Shown: positions 22,240 through 34,654, counted from the first letter of the stretch. The stretch is 64,000 bases of DNA from Anniella stebbinsi (GCA_029215795.1 JARDYH010000003.1:89808609-89872608); one strand, 5' to 3'. Numbers and translations: made by a program. The notes: a model not told the origin generated them from the letters alone.

Positions 22240-22300
22240 CACCTTAATAATAACATAATAATAATAATAACAATTTATTTCTTACCCGCCTCTCCGCCTT
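22240..22300 (-). mobile_element. LINE 3' tail fragment
   Basis: AATAATAATAACAATTTATT followed by TCTTACCCGCCTCTCC is the inverted terminal part of the copy C LINE subfamily. Almost nothing upstream is retained. Confidence 0.55.
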
Positions 22301-22501
22301 TCAAACCACTCTGATCCTTCCTCGTACATCCATTTCTATCCACTTCCATCGCCCCTCCACATGCCTTATAAATCTTCCTAGTGGTTCTCTTCTGTTTTGT
22401 GTAATTATTCTTCCTTCTATATTGTCCTATATTATCCTGTATTATATTATCCTATACGGCTGGAGAAAACATTTCCTGGGGCTAGTGAATTTCGTGTTCT
22501 A

Positions 22502-22851
22502 AGCCCCCTCTACAAGATTTCGGTTTGACGCCCCGTTGCCCGATTATGCGCATATACGGAGAAGCGCATTTACTCCTAATACCAATTCATGAGAGGCGGT
22601 GAAGTTCATTACGGGCTATATAAAACGCACTTTAAAGCTGTTTACATGCAGAGAATCGCATGTTTACATACATGACCATAAGGTGCTTTAACTCCCGCGG
22701 CAAATTAAAACTCGTTATTTAACACGCATTCAAAAATGCGAATAATCGGAGATAAAAAGCGCCTCTACCCCCGATTTGTGCTCTGCTCTTGTAGAGGTAA
22801 AATTTGTAATGCACCTTGAAAGAGCTTTAAATCGCTCTTGTAGAGGCACCC
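22502..22851. mobile_element. CpG-rich 350-bp nonautonomous DNA element, copy 1
   Basis: Ends AGCCCCCTCTACAAG and the inverse of GGGTGCCTCTACAAG, flanked by CTA on both sides (22499-22501, 22852-22854). The interior has repeated ATGCGC/GCGCAT motifs. No coding frame. The 3-bp duplication suggests PIF/Harbinger-type mobilisation. Same orientation as 59613, inverted relative to 30182. Confidence 0.75.
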
Positions 22852-23313
22852 CTAGTTCCTTTTACTGCCTGAAATCTTCTTAGGCAAAATCAAGCCCACA
22901 GGATGTTTCCAAGGAGACCCGATTTGCAAGACAAAAGGCTGTCCTTTCCAGTGAGTCATAACTAGCGAATTGCTAGCCCTGTCCTTGGCAACAGATTAAC
23001 ATCTGAAAGAATTTAAGAGCAATATTTATATCTGACAGGAAGAGAAGGCAATGTAACTTTGAAGTTAAAGGGAGCAATGGGGAGGGTGAATTTAGTATGA
23101 CTTGGATGTAAATACAGTTGAAGTCAGTGGGATTTACTTTGGAGTAAGGGAACCAGCCACCTCTATTTTATGAACTGGAGATGCTCAGCTTCGCATGACC
23201 AAAGTAAAGGAAAAGTGATCCTTCACAAGTGCAAAGAGGTGGAAGAGCGCGCTGGTGAACTATCAGCAACAAGTTTAAAGAGCAGGAAAATTAAAAAAAT
23301 CTTAAAACATCGA

Positions 23314-23590
23314 GGGATGAACGGATCTGATTCAAACTTGGCATGCCAAAAGCTCTCCTAGAGACCTATCACCATGCCAAGTTTCATGTCTTTATATAAA
23401 TTATGCAGATGTAAGCATTTTGGTTAATTTGCATTTTAAAATTTTCTAAACATAAGGCATGGACCTATCTGATTCAAACTTGGCATGCAGAAAGCTCTAC
23501 TTAAGAACTCTCAAGATCCCAAGTTTCATCTCTTTAGCTTTAAGAATTACATAGTTGTAAGCATTTTTGTACAACCTAATAGGAGCCCAG
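23314..23590. repeat. Diverged tandem pair, period 142 bp
   Basis: ATCTGATTCAAACTTGGCAT starts at 23325 and again at 23467, followed in both by AAAGCTCT, CCAAGTTTCAT, TCTTTA and GTAAGCATTTT in the same order. The two units differ at many positions. Confidence 0.75.
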
Positions 23591-24336
23591 TGAGCGAGGG
23601 GGGAAGGCTTCCCCGTCCATCACGGTGTTCATCAACGACAAGAACCAATGAACTGGAGGGAGAAGAGGCGGGCGGGATTGGGCAGGCACAATAGCAGTGG
23701 GAGAGCAAAAACAGAGTTCACTGGTATAGCTACCATAGTAAAAGGGAGGAACGCTTGCAGCACTTCTGAAATGGAGGTAAAAAAACTGGGGGGAATTGGT
23801 GTGATGGAGCCCTAAACAATGCATAGGATTGCGCCGTTAATAGGCTTGTCACTGTGGGTGGAGAGACTGGATGTTGAGATGCTTTTGTAAAGGGCAAAGC
23901 TTCTTTGCTCTTTCCAAAAGCACTGTGGCACTTTAAAGGCCAATAAATTATTATGGACACTGTCCCCTTCATTTCTTTTTGCTGCTATAGGCTTAACAAG
24001 CTGCCCCTCTGGAAATTCTCATAAATGACTACCTGTATGTAGAAAACTAGCATGTTAGGAAGAAGGGTTTGGTTTGGATTAGCTTTCCTCCCAATATGTT
24101 GGTTCACCCCCACCCCCATATTGATTGATGGTGGGAAAATTCCAAAATCTACAGTAGGGCAATGCCCAAGAAAAATATCACAAAATAGTGAGAAAGCTTC
24201 GGATTTGCTCATTTTTAATGATATATCACTCTTTTTCAGGCTGGACATTAAATAAAACCGGGGTGGGGGTAGGAGACATAGCTGGCTAAATGTTGAAGCA
24301 ATCATAATTTGGAAATGCAGGATTTGTGGCTTTAAT

Positions 24337-25004
24337 AAGCTCCATCACACCAGCGATTTAGTGTACTCTTGTCATGCCTGGTGTGCGGATTTGCAGCACA
24401 GTAATCACATGACGCAGTGCCTGTCCTGCTGACACCCCACCTCTTTCCCAGCCTTTTCCAGTTTTTCTAGAACACCTAAACTCTGGATTATTTTCCCTAA
24501 GCGTATTTAATGCACCCTTAAGCCTCCGTGTAGTTTTCCTTTATTGGGTGTGTGTGCTGTGATGGGAGTCTTGCTATTGGCTTGAATGAATTGCATCAGG
24601 TCCTGGCAGGGAAAAGCGATCTCTACCAGCAGCTGGCTTCAAGCCTCAATATAAAACCCAAACCTTGCATCCCAAGCTCCGAAGCGTTTCTTAAAATCAT
24701 ACAATGCCCGAATCTTTGCAGAGACAGGATTGTACTCCCTCGATGCCCCCAAAGAGCCAGGCTAAAGGGTTGTTCCATTTTTGCCCGGCAGAAAGGCGGT
24801 CTGGTTGAAGTGCTCATCTGACAGGACCTGACTGGAGGGAGAAAGAGAAGGAATGAGGTGGAGCGGAGTGGAGTGGAAGAGCAAACAAGCGAAAGAGCAG
24901 CTATTCAGGTGAAAAGGATCTTAAGCTTGACACGCTTATGCATCAGAGATTTAAAAAAATGGAGGCAAACTCGGGGGGGGGGGGAATTAGGTGTGATGGA
25001 GCTT
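24337..25004. mobile_element. 668-bp segment with perfect 15-bp terminal inverted repeats
   Basis: AAGCTCCATCACACC at 24337 is the exact inverse of 24990-25004. The right terminal 40 bp (ATGGAGG ... G run ... AATTAGGTGTGATGG) match the right end at 23813. No coding frame with family resemblance and no clear target duplication. Probably a nonautonomous DNA transposon of unassigned superfamily. Confidence 0.55.
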
Positions 25005-25639
25005 AAAATCAAATCAGCTTCCCCATCCCATCTCATGCTCTTTCTCTTTTTCCCATCTCCATTTTAATTACTATTCAGCTGATAAGCTGCTTTCTGCAGT
25101 TTTTTGAAAAATAGTCATTACCCAGAGCATGGGCTGGAGTATACTGTTTGCAGCCAGTCCGCACCCATATTTTCCCATTCTCCCAGAAAACCACTAACCC
25201 AAATTCACAGACATGTTTTTTTTTTACCTGTGGGGAAAAATCTTTCAGTGCTTCTCCATTCCATGTCCCACACCTGTATTTCACCTACATCCCTATTATG
25301 TCCTCATCTGAAGTAACCACCACCCTTTCCCTTCACCCTTGATTCTTCCTCAAAGACGCTCTATGATGTCTATTAACTATTTTTTTATGCATTGCTGAGA
25401 CTCACACACATGGTATGAAGTAAGCTCAGTACATGCCACCCCCACCCCGCAAACCATGAACCAAAAAAAAGAAGAAAGTTAACTGGAAGTGAAGCTGGTA
25501 CTGTAATGCTAGAGTTCACTAATCCTAATAACATTTTGTTTTCATTTATAGCAGTTTCAGATTTCTTTCTAGTTCCACCTCCATACTCTAGCTAATAAGC
25601 AACTGAAAAACAAGAGAAAGGCAAGCTTTGAATCCTGTA

Positions 25640-25760
25640 TATTAGATTTATTTATTTAGAATGTTTTAAATTTTAATTGAAAGGCTCAGGATGGGTTACA
25701 CTACAAAACCAACCTCTCCCAAAAATAATAAAAAATAAAATAAAGCTATAGTTTATTTAC
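25640..25760 (-). mobile_element. LINE 3' tail fragment
   Basis: TTTATTTATTTAGAATGTTTTA followed by GGCTCAGGATGGGTTAC is the inverted 3' end style of L2-type LINEs (repeat tail plus GGGTGGGTTAC-like box). Confidence 0.55.
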
Positions 25761-26126
25761 CTTAATTGAACTCAAGAACTGAAACAGAGTACAAATAAAT
25801 TAGAAATGTCACTCACAGAACCTTTGACAGGCTCACCATTATGAACTTGGATCTTTTTTCATCCAGAGGGTATCTACCCAAACCAGAAACATGCCTGTCA
25901 TGGAATAACCCTTACAATATGTAGTCACCATCTTGACTGTCAACCAGTGAAGGGCCCAAACCCACCAGAATTAACCGATTTCCCAAAACATGCACCTCCA
26001 TTTTAACAAAGTGCCTCACATAATTCTTACCAGTCTTGCCTCCAACAATGACAACTTGAACCATTTGTTTGTTGGACTGACACCCAGCAAGAAATGGAGA
26101 ATGCACACAGGCAAGAGTGCAAAAGA

Positions 26127-27306
26127 ACATAGGAAGAGCCCTGCTGTATCAGACTAAAGGCCTAATACATGCATCTGGAAAGCCCATGAGAATCCTCCAG
26201 CTCCTTTTCCCCAGCAACAAGTATTCAGAAGCATATGGTACCATGACCATGACTAGTAACCATTGGGCCAGTTTGCTGCTAGTGGGCTGCAGCACATACC
26301 AGGCAGAATTTGCATAATCAATGCCTGGCTGCAGCTTATCCTATCATACAATCCCAGGGCCATGGTTTATGTTAAACAACTCTCACACAAAAACCAACAA
26401 CAGATCATGGGATTGTTTAGCCGTTGCATAACCCATATGTAGTTCTCAGGTTCTCACAACACAACAGCTTGCAGCCAGACACTGAATATTGAAAATGGCT
26501 GCATACATCATGCAAACAAACCCAATCAATGGTGCAAACCAGTCCATTGTGTGAAAAGGAGTTCCATTTGTTTATCCTGAATCTTCTATCATTCAGATTC
26601 ACTGGATAACCCCAAGTTCTAGTATTATGGGAGAAGGAGAAAAACTACTCTCCATTTACTCTTATCATGTCCCCTTATACTCAACCTTTTTCTAAGCTAA
26701 AAAGCCTGAAACATTGTAACTTTCCTTCAGAGGGGAGTTACTACACTCCCTTTTCTGCACCTTTTTCCAGCTCTACAATGCTAGGCTGACCATCTGAAAA
26801 GGAGGACAGGGCTCATATAACTTTAACAGTTGTAGAGGAAAGGGAATTTAAGCAGGTGTCATTTGTATGCAATTAGTTCATGGTGATATTCCCTCTTCAT
26901 CACAACTGTTAAAGGTGCAGGCACTATACTAGAGTGACCATATACAAAAGAAGGCAGGGCTCTGCAACTTTAACTGTTGTGATGAAGAGGGAATATCACC
27001 AGAAACTAATTGCATACAAATGACACTGGTTGAAATTCCCTTTTCTCTACAACTGTTAAAGTTATATGAGCCCTGTCCTTTTCAGATGGTCAGCCTATAC
27101 AATGCTCTTTTTGAGGTATGTTGACTAGGACTATACAAATTTTCCAAATGTGACTACAGATTTGAATAAAGGCATTTGATAGTGGCAGTTTGGGTTTTTT
27201 TTTTAATCCTTTCCTGATGATCTCCAACAAGGATTTTGCCTTTTTCACAGCAGCTACACATTGGTTCAATGTATGCATTGAGCTATCCACAGCACTTTCT
27301 CTAAAA
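26127..27306 (-). mobile_element. CR1-type LINE fragment, split by other insertions
   Basis: From GAACATAGGAAGAGCCCTGC the sequence follows the inverted 3' region of the reptile CR1 repeat: GTATCAGACTAAAGGC, CCCCAGCAACAAGTATTCAG, then after a gap TTTATCCTGAATCTTC, GTTCTAGTATTATGGGAGA and CTGCACCTTTTTCCAGCTC. After an insertion it continues with CTTTTTGAGGTATG, CCTTTTTCACAGCAGCTAC and TGAGCTATCCACAGC. It is split by the hAT-type element at 26782-27097. About 280 bp at 26268-26550 does not follow CR1 and is probably another insertion. Confidence 0.8.
26782..27097. mobile_element. hAT-type foldback element, copy 1
   Basis: 316 bp beginning TAGGCTGACC and ending GGTCAGCCTA. The 8-bp duplication TACAATGC is perfect (26774-26781 and 27098-27105). 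Because the host is a CR1 repeat, the empty site reads CAGCTC-TACAATGC-TCTTTTTG, which confirms the boundaries. The arms of about 140 bp are near-complementary. There is no coding frame. A TAGGG-like end and 8-bp duplication are hAT hallmarks. Confidence 0.9.
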
Positions 27307-30181
27307 TTCAAAACAGGGCCTGAGTGCTTACACTAGAGTAGATAAAAAGCTAACCTTCAGCGGCATGATTAGTGTAATATATAGTTTGATTATGCCTGCT
27401 ATCTAAATGCTGGGGAAAGCTGCAAGTATTGAATTTTTGCTTCTCATGCAGCTGTTAAGGGCCCAGAATGGATCAATTTGACTATGTCAGGAATAAAATC
27501 TCTAGGCTCCAGTATCAAAGAGAAATCTTTGCACACACAGTACTATTACAAGATTGCACAAATGGGGATACAGCATGTAATGCAAGTCTGTCAGACATGA
27601 GACAGAGAGAAATATTCACAGAATCCAATGGGTAGCCGTTGAGTATTAAAACAAACTGATTTATTGTTCTCCGTTGTATGGCAAATTCATAAAGTAATCC
27701 AAGGAGAGATTATTAGTGAAGCAATTTTTCTGTTTTTTATTCGACTGTTCTGCTGAATTTTAGGTGTTGTTGTTTATCCTTAGCTATTTTTACATATTTT
27801 CTGTTTGTTTATTCAATTTATAACCTGCCACATGCTTCAGAGGCCTGAGGGTGGCTCAGGTCTATTCATAGTCTAATAATTGTACCTTGCTCTGTATTTG
27901 TCTAACTGCTTATTCAAAGTGTTACCAAACATTGTTCACTCAGAATGATATTTATCTTTACCTAGCCTCTGCCAGAAATTGGTAATATTCTACAACTGAA
28001 AGGCCCTAATAAATGAATCAAAAGTAAGTCCCATTGATTTTCAATAGGACTTCCTACCTAGTTAGTGAACTGTATTTACTTAATTGTTTATTCAAAGTGT
28101 TACCAAACATCGTTCAGTCAGAATGATATGGATTGCAGTTATAGTCAGTTGCAGGTAGAAAAGGGTACAGAGAATTTTTAAGATATCAAAATATTATAAA
28201 TGAGGGAGAACAGACAGGCAAAAATGGGGAATTTGGATGGTGGGGGAGGGAAATACTTTCAAAAAGCACAGGAATATCATTCTAACTGAAACTGATACGG
28301 TGTGGCATAGGACCTCACCACATAGAAGTAAGAAGGTTGGCCAAATTTTAAAGGTAACAAAATAAGAATCATTCCATAGGTCAGTTACACTATCTCTGTG
28401 TGTCTGGTCCCTACAAGTCATACTTGGCCTGAGTAAGATCTGTTCAAAATGAAAGCCCTAAGTGCCCAAGCCTAGATCCAATGTTACTCCAAGTTCTTCT
28501 GCAATATGTTAAGGGCTGATTCACTGACATGCATATACAAAATTTCCTAATTACTGAATACAAAAGCTACAATCCTAAACTCAGTTTCTACGGAGTAAGT
28601 CCATTGAACACAGTGAGTCTGAAGATCAAACATTTGTAGGATCTCGCTGCTGGGTTTGGTTCACACATGAATGCTGATCAGTTACCAAAACCTAGCAAAA
28701 TTTAGAAATCTAATTCACACATTTGACAGCCATGCATGTTTGAATGGGCCATCATAGATCCAATACCACAGGCAGAATTTTCATATCATCTCAAATATCA
28801 TGCTTTCCAAAGAAATTAATTGGCTCATTTAGGACTCGTTTATAACATGATGCTTGGGGCATCATGATGCATGTAAGAATGGCATTCTCACTTCATCAGT
28901 CATAATATTCATTATTCAGTATGTACATTACTTGAATTTCCCACATGTGAAAAAGCACTTGATCACTGGCAAATGAATGCATTAAAAAACTTTGGGTTTG
29001 AAAGTGAAATGAAAGTTCTGTCTGTGGTATTAGATCTATGATGACCTATTCACGCACACACAAGTAATCTCATCGCTTGATGATGAAGGCATGATCTGGC
29101 TTGCTCTTCATTTTGGAGCAGGCAAGAACTATTCGAAAAATAGCAGATCTCTACGATCCCCCCCCACTTCAATCATCCATGACCTTGTAGTATATATATT
29201 TTGATAAATATAAACTATATTGAGAAATATATTCATTTGCACAATAATTTTGTCTATAATGATTGAGAAGTTAAAGCTTAAAAATTAATTGCTATAGTCA
29301 AAACTATCAAATGTTTTTATCAACCAACCACAATATTTTTATATTTATGAGTCACCTATATCTGTATTATTTATATCTAACTATCTGACTATCCTGCCCC
29401 TGCATTGTGGCTTTTTGAGCTAAATTTTTCCATTGTAAACTAAATCTGTCCGTTTTGGAACTCCATAGCTGCCATGAAACACCAAAAGGGTAAATTTAGC
29501 TTGCAAACGAGCTAAATTTAACCATTGCAGTGCTCTGTAGTGTTGTAGACTGATTTGCTGCCAAATTTCAGAAGCAGACTGGTGATTTCAGACCTTTCAG
29601 AGGGCACACCAGAAAAATGCCATGGTGTCCCATGGTATGCAGCCTGTGGCAGAGGTTTGGTAGGCAAAAATGGCCCCCAGACCTCCAGACGTTGCACACC
29701 TCTGGGAGAGAGAGAAAGAGAGAGAGAGAGAGTTAGATAGCATTTGTAACCCATAAGATTGGCCACAGATATTTTCATTCTTACAATCATTAATTGTGTG
29801 GACAACTTTACTTGTATTTCTGGTGCATGGCTAAAGCATTAAAATGTGTGGTGGACACTTTCTTTCAGGTTATAGAAAAGAGAACAACAAAGAATGAATG
29901 TTAAGTAAAGACATAGAGGGTTCTTGTATGTCAGGTCAGGACATTCAAACAACAAGCAGGAGGAACTGGAAAAATTGATCGAGGAAAACAGGTTATGTTA
30001 AGAACCCAGAGAAAGCAGTTGAAGACCCAACAAATCAGGCAATTAAGAGAACATAAAAGAAACAGAAATGGTAAGCAGGGAGTGGTGAGGCAGCCTGGTT
30101 TCACCACATGGAACTGTGAGAAAATGTATAGCTTTAGGACGATGCAGTAAATGAGACCACACAAAAAGAATTTGGAATACA
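27307..30181. other. Upstream DNA, mostly unassigned
   Basis: A LINE-tail-like block (TTTATTCAATTTATAACCTG) lies near 27805-27860. A GTAAGTCCCATTGA/TCAATAGGACTT palindromic repeat is at about 28020-28080. Two copies of TGTTACCAAACATYGTTCA, each with TTCAAAGTG just before and CAGAATGATAT just after, lie near 27920 and 28100. A GA microsatellite is at 29703-29733. No host gene is recognised. Confidence 0.5.
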
Positions 30182-30536
30182 GGCTGCCTCTACAAGAGAG
30201 GTTTAAAGCTCTTTCAAGGCGCTTAAAAAATTTTACCTCTACAAGAACGTAGCGCAAATCGGGTGTAGAGGCGCGTTATCTCTCCGATTATGCGCATTAT
30301 CAAATGCGCGTTAAACAGCGAATTTTATTTTGCTCCGGCCGTTAAAGCGCATTTTGGCTATGTGAACAAGCGATTATGTGCATTAACTACTTGTAAAGCG
30401 CATTTTGGTCATCCGTTAATGCGCTTTGCCGCCTCTCGCCGCCTCTCGTGCAGAGGTATTAGGCATAAATGCGCTTCTGCGATTATGCGCATAATCGCCT
30501 AACCAGGCGCAAAAGCGAATCCTTGTAGAGGGGGCT
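30182..30536. mobile_element. CpG-rich 350-bp nonautonomous DNA element, copy 2
   Basis: 355 bp with ends GGCTGCCTCTACAAG and the inverse of AGCCCCCTCTACAAG, flanked by ACA on both sides (30179-30181, 30537-30539). It is inverted relative to copies at 22502 and 59613. The interior is packed with GCGCAT/ATGCGC motifs, unusually CpG-rich against its AT-rich flanks. Confidence 0.8.
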
Positions 30537-31019
30537 ACAGTGTCTATGCTACCAGGTTGTTGTGCCTTAAGCTCAAACTGCATATAACAATAGCAGATCT
30601 GGTTAAACCCATATCCTTATTCAGACATAATGGAGGCAGAAGTGAGATAGTGCACATCCCCATGTTCATTATAAGCTCTGTAAAAATCCACGCACATGCA
30701 ACTGTACATGAAGAGAATTTCCCTCCACACAATTGGGAAATTGATTGTATGGCAAGCATCCTTCACACATATACTCAGGGGTTCCTTGAGATTTTATAAT
30801 GAATGCATGGAGGTCAGGTATGCACCCTTCCACTCCACACTTTCATATAACATCTGAGTAGGTAGGGCTCGTGTCTGCTCCACACTAGGGATGTTGGAGG
30901 AATCTGCTTCAGGGGTTGAGCTCATCAAGTTTTCGCTAGCTTGATCCCCTGGACTCCAGCTCACTTGCCCGACTTGACGCAGGTCAAGTCGGGCCAGCTT
31001 GTCGACTTCCGCCACTGCC

Positions 31020-31160
31020 ATTGTGCCAAGTGTCTCCTTCTGCCTCCTGGGTCCTGGGAAGGAGAAGGAGAAAATTACACACAGCAAACCCACCGCTATA
31101 CATAAATGTCTCCTTCTCCCTCCTGGGACCTAGAAAGAAGAAGGAAAGGTTCTTGTACAG
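31020..31160. repeat. Diverged tandem pair, period about 85 bp
   Basis: GTCTCCTTCTGCCTCCTGGG and GTCTCCTTCTCCCTCCTGGG start similar units, each followed by a GAAGGA-rich block. Origin unknown. Confidence 0.6.
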
Positions 31161-31979
31161 TGACCCCACTGTAGTTGGGAGTCTGGGAGTTCCAGCAGTG
31201 AGTAATGTAAGCTGAGGCAGGGGCTCAGGGGATCTGGACATCCTTACTCTACCCATGTATGAAGTAAGTTTGGGAACTGCCAATTTTTAGAGCACAAGGA
31301 ATGTGCAGGTGAGGGGAGATGTTCTCTAAACTGCCTTTCTCCTGCGTTTGCTTCCAATATCACAGCTCAGCTGAAGAAAAAGATGTCTGGGTAGGGGCAA
31401 ATATAGACTGCAGGAACATGCCACCAGCGGCAGAGGGGTTTAGCCACCCTACCTAACCTTTTTTGTTCTAAAAGTGGACTCCTGTCACCTGCTTTATTTA
31501 TGGCAGACCCAGATTTAAACTGGTCTGCCACCATCACATGTGTTCTGAGCCTTTCTGATTCAAAGACACTGAAACACAAGGAATTAGTGCATGATTACCT
31601 TGATTCAGCATGTGCACATGCCATTGCTTACATGAGCTATGTATGTCTTAGGTACTGATCAATTGAAGATAGGGATGGAGCTCTCAGTTTCTCATTTTGC
31701 CAGTTGTAAGTTTGGTTTGTCCCAAACTTTGAGTTTTTTTATTTCAAGTTTGCATGAAAATGTGCATGTATTTTTGTGCAGTTTTATTACTACATGCATT
31801 TGGGGGGGAGGGAAAATGTAATACACACTTTTGAAAGCTATATTCACTAATATAAGTATTTCTGCATATATTATAATGAATTGTTCATGCAGGTATTGAG
31901 CATACATTTCCATAATATCCATATTTTTTGATTGAGGAATTCCATTGCAAAATTCTAAAGGACAACTGAGGCCCTTTCC

Positions 31980-32149
31980 ACACCAGGCTTTTTGCCTGGG
32001 ATGGCCCCCAGCTGGTCCCTGTGCGCTGATGGTGTGTATTAGGTACTGCCGGGATCGCCCTCCCTCTCTGTGCGCCAATGGTGTGTATTAGGTACTTCTG
32101 GTATCACCTTCCCTCCCTCTCTCTATACCCCTATGGTGTAGAAAGGGCC
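31980..32149. mobile_element. GGCCCTTTCCACACC-family DNA element, short copy 1
   Basis: 170 bp beginning GGCCCTTTCCACACC and ending in the inverse of GGCCCTTTCTACACC, flanked by TGA on both sides (31977-31979, 32150-32152). Internally, GTGTGTATTAGGTACT is present twice as a tandem duplication. No coding capacity. Confidence 0.82.
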
Positions 32150-32152
32150 TGA

Positions 32153-34010
32153 GTTTCATTTTGCATATTGGTTTGGAAGTGTGAAATAGTGTAAGGTCAC
32201 TTTAAAATGTGAACCAATCTAATTTCTCTCCCTTCCCAAATTAAGGATGGCCCAAAAGTTCAAAATACTCCTGCTTGCTAGATTGGCATATTCTAGGGGT
32301 TGTCTATATACCCTGTATACCCCGTTGTGGTTGCAAAGTGGTGCTGCATCATTTATTCAACACAGCCACCAACACGTACCCACCACGGGGGTTTCCTTCA
32401 AATGCAAGGTCACCACCTTCTCATCTGTTGCTGGTGACCTCGCTACGCAGTTAGGCTGGGGGTATTCTGGGGGTGGATCAAGCCTCAAGGTAGGTCATGG
32501 GAACACACAGGAGGCCCAGACTGAGGGCAGAGGGTGGGCTCCATGAGGTTAATGGCCACCGGCACTGCATGGAAAGCCTGGGCACCCTCCTGCTGTGGGA
32601 ATTAACTGTCTCCACCCCACAAGCTGTGATGCTGCAGGGTTTTAAGGGAACGTGAGGCCGAGGCAGCGCCATGAAAACTCCCACACCCAGTGAAAAGGGA
32701 CTCCTGTATAGGAGATAGTCAGCCCCAGGAAACTGATGGGTCTGAATGATTTTCTGATAGTTTGTGGGGATTTTCCTGCCATACAGGGCGGCAATCCTGT
32801 TGAAGCACTTGTTGGCCTTTGAAATGGGAAAATAGCTTGGGAAGTTAACATGATTGTTTTTAATGTCCTCTTCCTGGACACGGAGCTAATTTAGCTACTT
32901 CGTGATTTAAGGAGCAGACAGCAATGAAATGGCAGGGAAGACAACAAGATTGATGATACTGGAACATTCATGGAACACAGGTGAGAACTCTTTTTCTAAA
33001 ATTCCATTTTATTTATTTAAACCATGTTTACCTCGCTCTTCAGCAGGAAAGGCTCCCAGAGTGGTTTACATACAACCGGTAAAAATACAATCCCTGCCCC
33101 ACAGGCTTACAATCTGAAAGTCATGACACAAAAGGAAAAAAGAGAGGCAACTCTGGGCGTGATGGTGGCAAAGAAATCTTGCTTTTCTGCTATCATTGCA
33201 GCCACTCAGAGCTGGCCAGCAGAGTTGTTTCAAGTAGTTAGAGACCTTTTACATGTTAACTCACAAAGCGGAGGGGAAGATTGCTTGGTAGCTCACTGAG
33301 ACCCATTTGTAGATGAAGTTGCTCATCTCCATAACAAATTCGATGTTCAGAGCAATAGCAATAGATGTAACTGCTTGTCCAGTTAAATTGAAAATAGTTC
33401 AATTTCTAGAGCCCAAAGATTTTTGGAGATGTGAATCCAACTACATGAATACTCAATCATTGCCCATTCTGGGTAATAAGAGCAGTCAGTAGTAAAGTGG
33501 CTGAGTGGCAGTTTGGGAAGGAATGACCACCTGAAACAGGGTGTGATGAGACCATAATTGTGTATGGGCGGGGGGGGAGGGAACCCTCCTTTAGTTCCAC
33601 CATATTTGAGAATTTCCATTCAATCCCTAATATTGAATGGAATATTGAATTTCCATTCAATCCCTAATATTACATTTCATCCAGATTGTTCTGGATGAAA
33701 CAGATTCTATATCCATTTAGTCAGCCATTCTGACTTTGCATAAAGCACCCCAGACAGGTCCATGAAGCCGCTTTAGAGAAATCTCTATTTGCAGCTCCAC
33801 TTCTTCCAGGTTAGGTGGGAGAAGGCACTGAAGGTTCTTTGTTGGAGGGCCTTCAAAATCTCATCCTACCTTTGCTGCTTGTCTGCTTATGTCGCTTATA
33901 GCAAGCTGCTCCACCAAATGTAAGAGTAGAAGGAAGAAGCGACAGAAGTATGTGAGCAGCAAAGATGGGGTTTCATCTAAGGTTTGTCCAATTCAGTTTG
34001 CAAGATTTAA
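32153..34010. other. Upstream DNA, mostly unassigned
   Basis: It holds an inverted L2-type LINE tail at 33008-33075 (TTTATTTATTTAAACCATG, GGCTCCCAGAGTGGTTTAC) and a short tandem duplication at about 33606-33672 around TTTCCATTCAATCCCTAATA. No gene is recognised. Confidence 0.5.
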
Positions 34011-34017
34011 GATTTAG

Positions 34018-34118
34018 GTTGCAATCCTGTACCCACTTACATAGGAGTAAGCCCTATTGAACTCACAGAAACATACTTCTGAGTGGTATATATATATATA
34101 TATATATAGGATTGCGCT
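34018..34118. repeat. GGAGTAAG-type short repeat with internal (AT)n
   Basis: TTGCAATCCTGTACCCACTT, GGAGTAAGCCCTATTGAACT and ACTTCTGAGTGG, then an (AT)11 tract, then AGGATTGCGCTG. This repeat is otherwise seen with GTAGACATGC in place of the AT run. Confidence 0.65.
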
Positions 34119-34552
34119 GTGAGTTGTGTGCCATTATTTTAATATTCTTCAAAAGTAAGTTTCAAAGGTGATTTTCCCCTCCTCCAAATTTTGTTTCATC
34201 AGGTACCAGCTTCTTACAGATTGTGTCATATTCCCATATTACTGTATCAAAATAATAGAAAAGAAATTACATTTGCATTGCACATAATGCAGCACCAGTT
34301 TAATCAGTGATACATTTAGAAATCTTCCTTCATTTCTTCAAGATAGCATGTGTTTGCCCATACTCACATTAGATTGTTATATACATAAAGTTTTCAATTA
34401 ACCAACACTAAGCAAAAGTATGCTTAGAAATTAAGTAGAAAGAGGTTGACAAAGGCCTTAGTAAGGAATGATGGACAAGAAGTCAGGGGAGGGGAAACTT
34501 CAGCATTTAAATGCAGTGGTACAGATATTTCAGAATTTGTGTATCCTTCTCA

Positions 34553-34633
34553 GTTTAGACAAAAAAAATCCTACAACTCCAGCATGGCTGGCAGAGGAAT
34601 GCTGGGAGTTTTAGGATTTTTTCCTGTCTAAAC
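34553..34633. repeat. 81-bp imperfect hairpin repeat
   Basis: GTTTAGAC ... AATCCTA...AACTCCAGCAT pairs with ATGCTGGGAGTTTTAGGATT ... GTCTAAAC. The CTGGGAGTTNTAGGA arm recurs in other reptile hairpin repeats (for example near 55440-55500). Confidence 0.7.
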
Positions 34634-34654
34634 ATGTATAGGATTATGCCTTTA

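Larger units (their letters stand above)
21811..23813. other. 2.0-kb segment bounded by perfect 15-bp inverted repeats
   Basis: AGGGCTCCATCACAC at 21811 is the exact inverse of 23799-23813. The right end (AATTGGTGTGATGGAGC after a G run) is homologous to the right end of 24337-25004. The segment contains the 22502-22851 element and a LINE tail at 22255. No target duplication is seen, so it is unclear whether this is one element or two ends. Confidence 0.4.
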
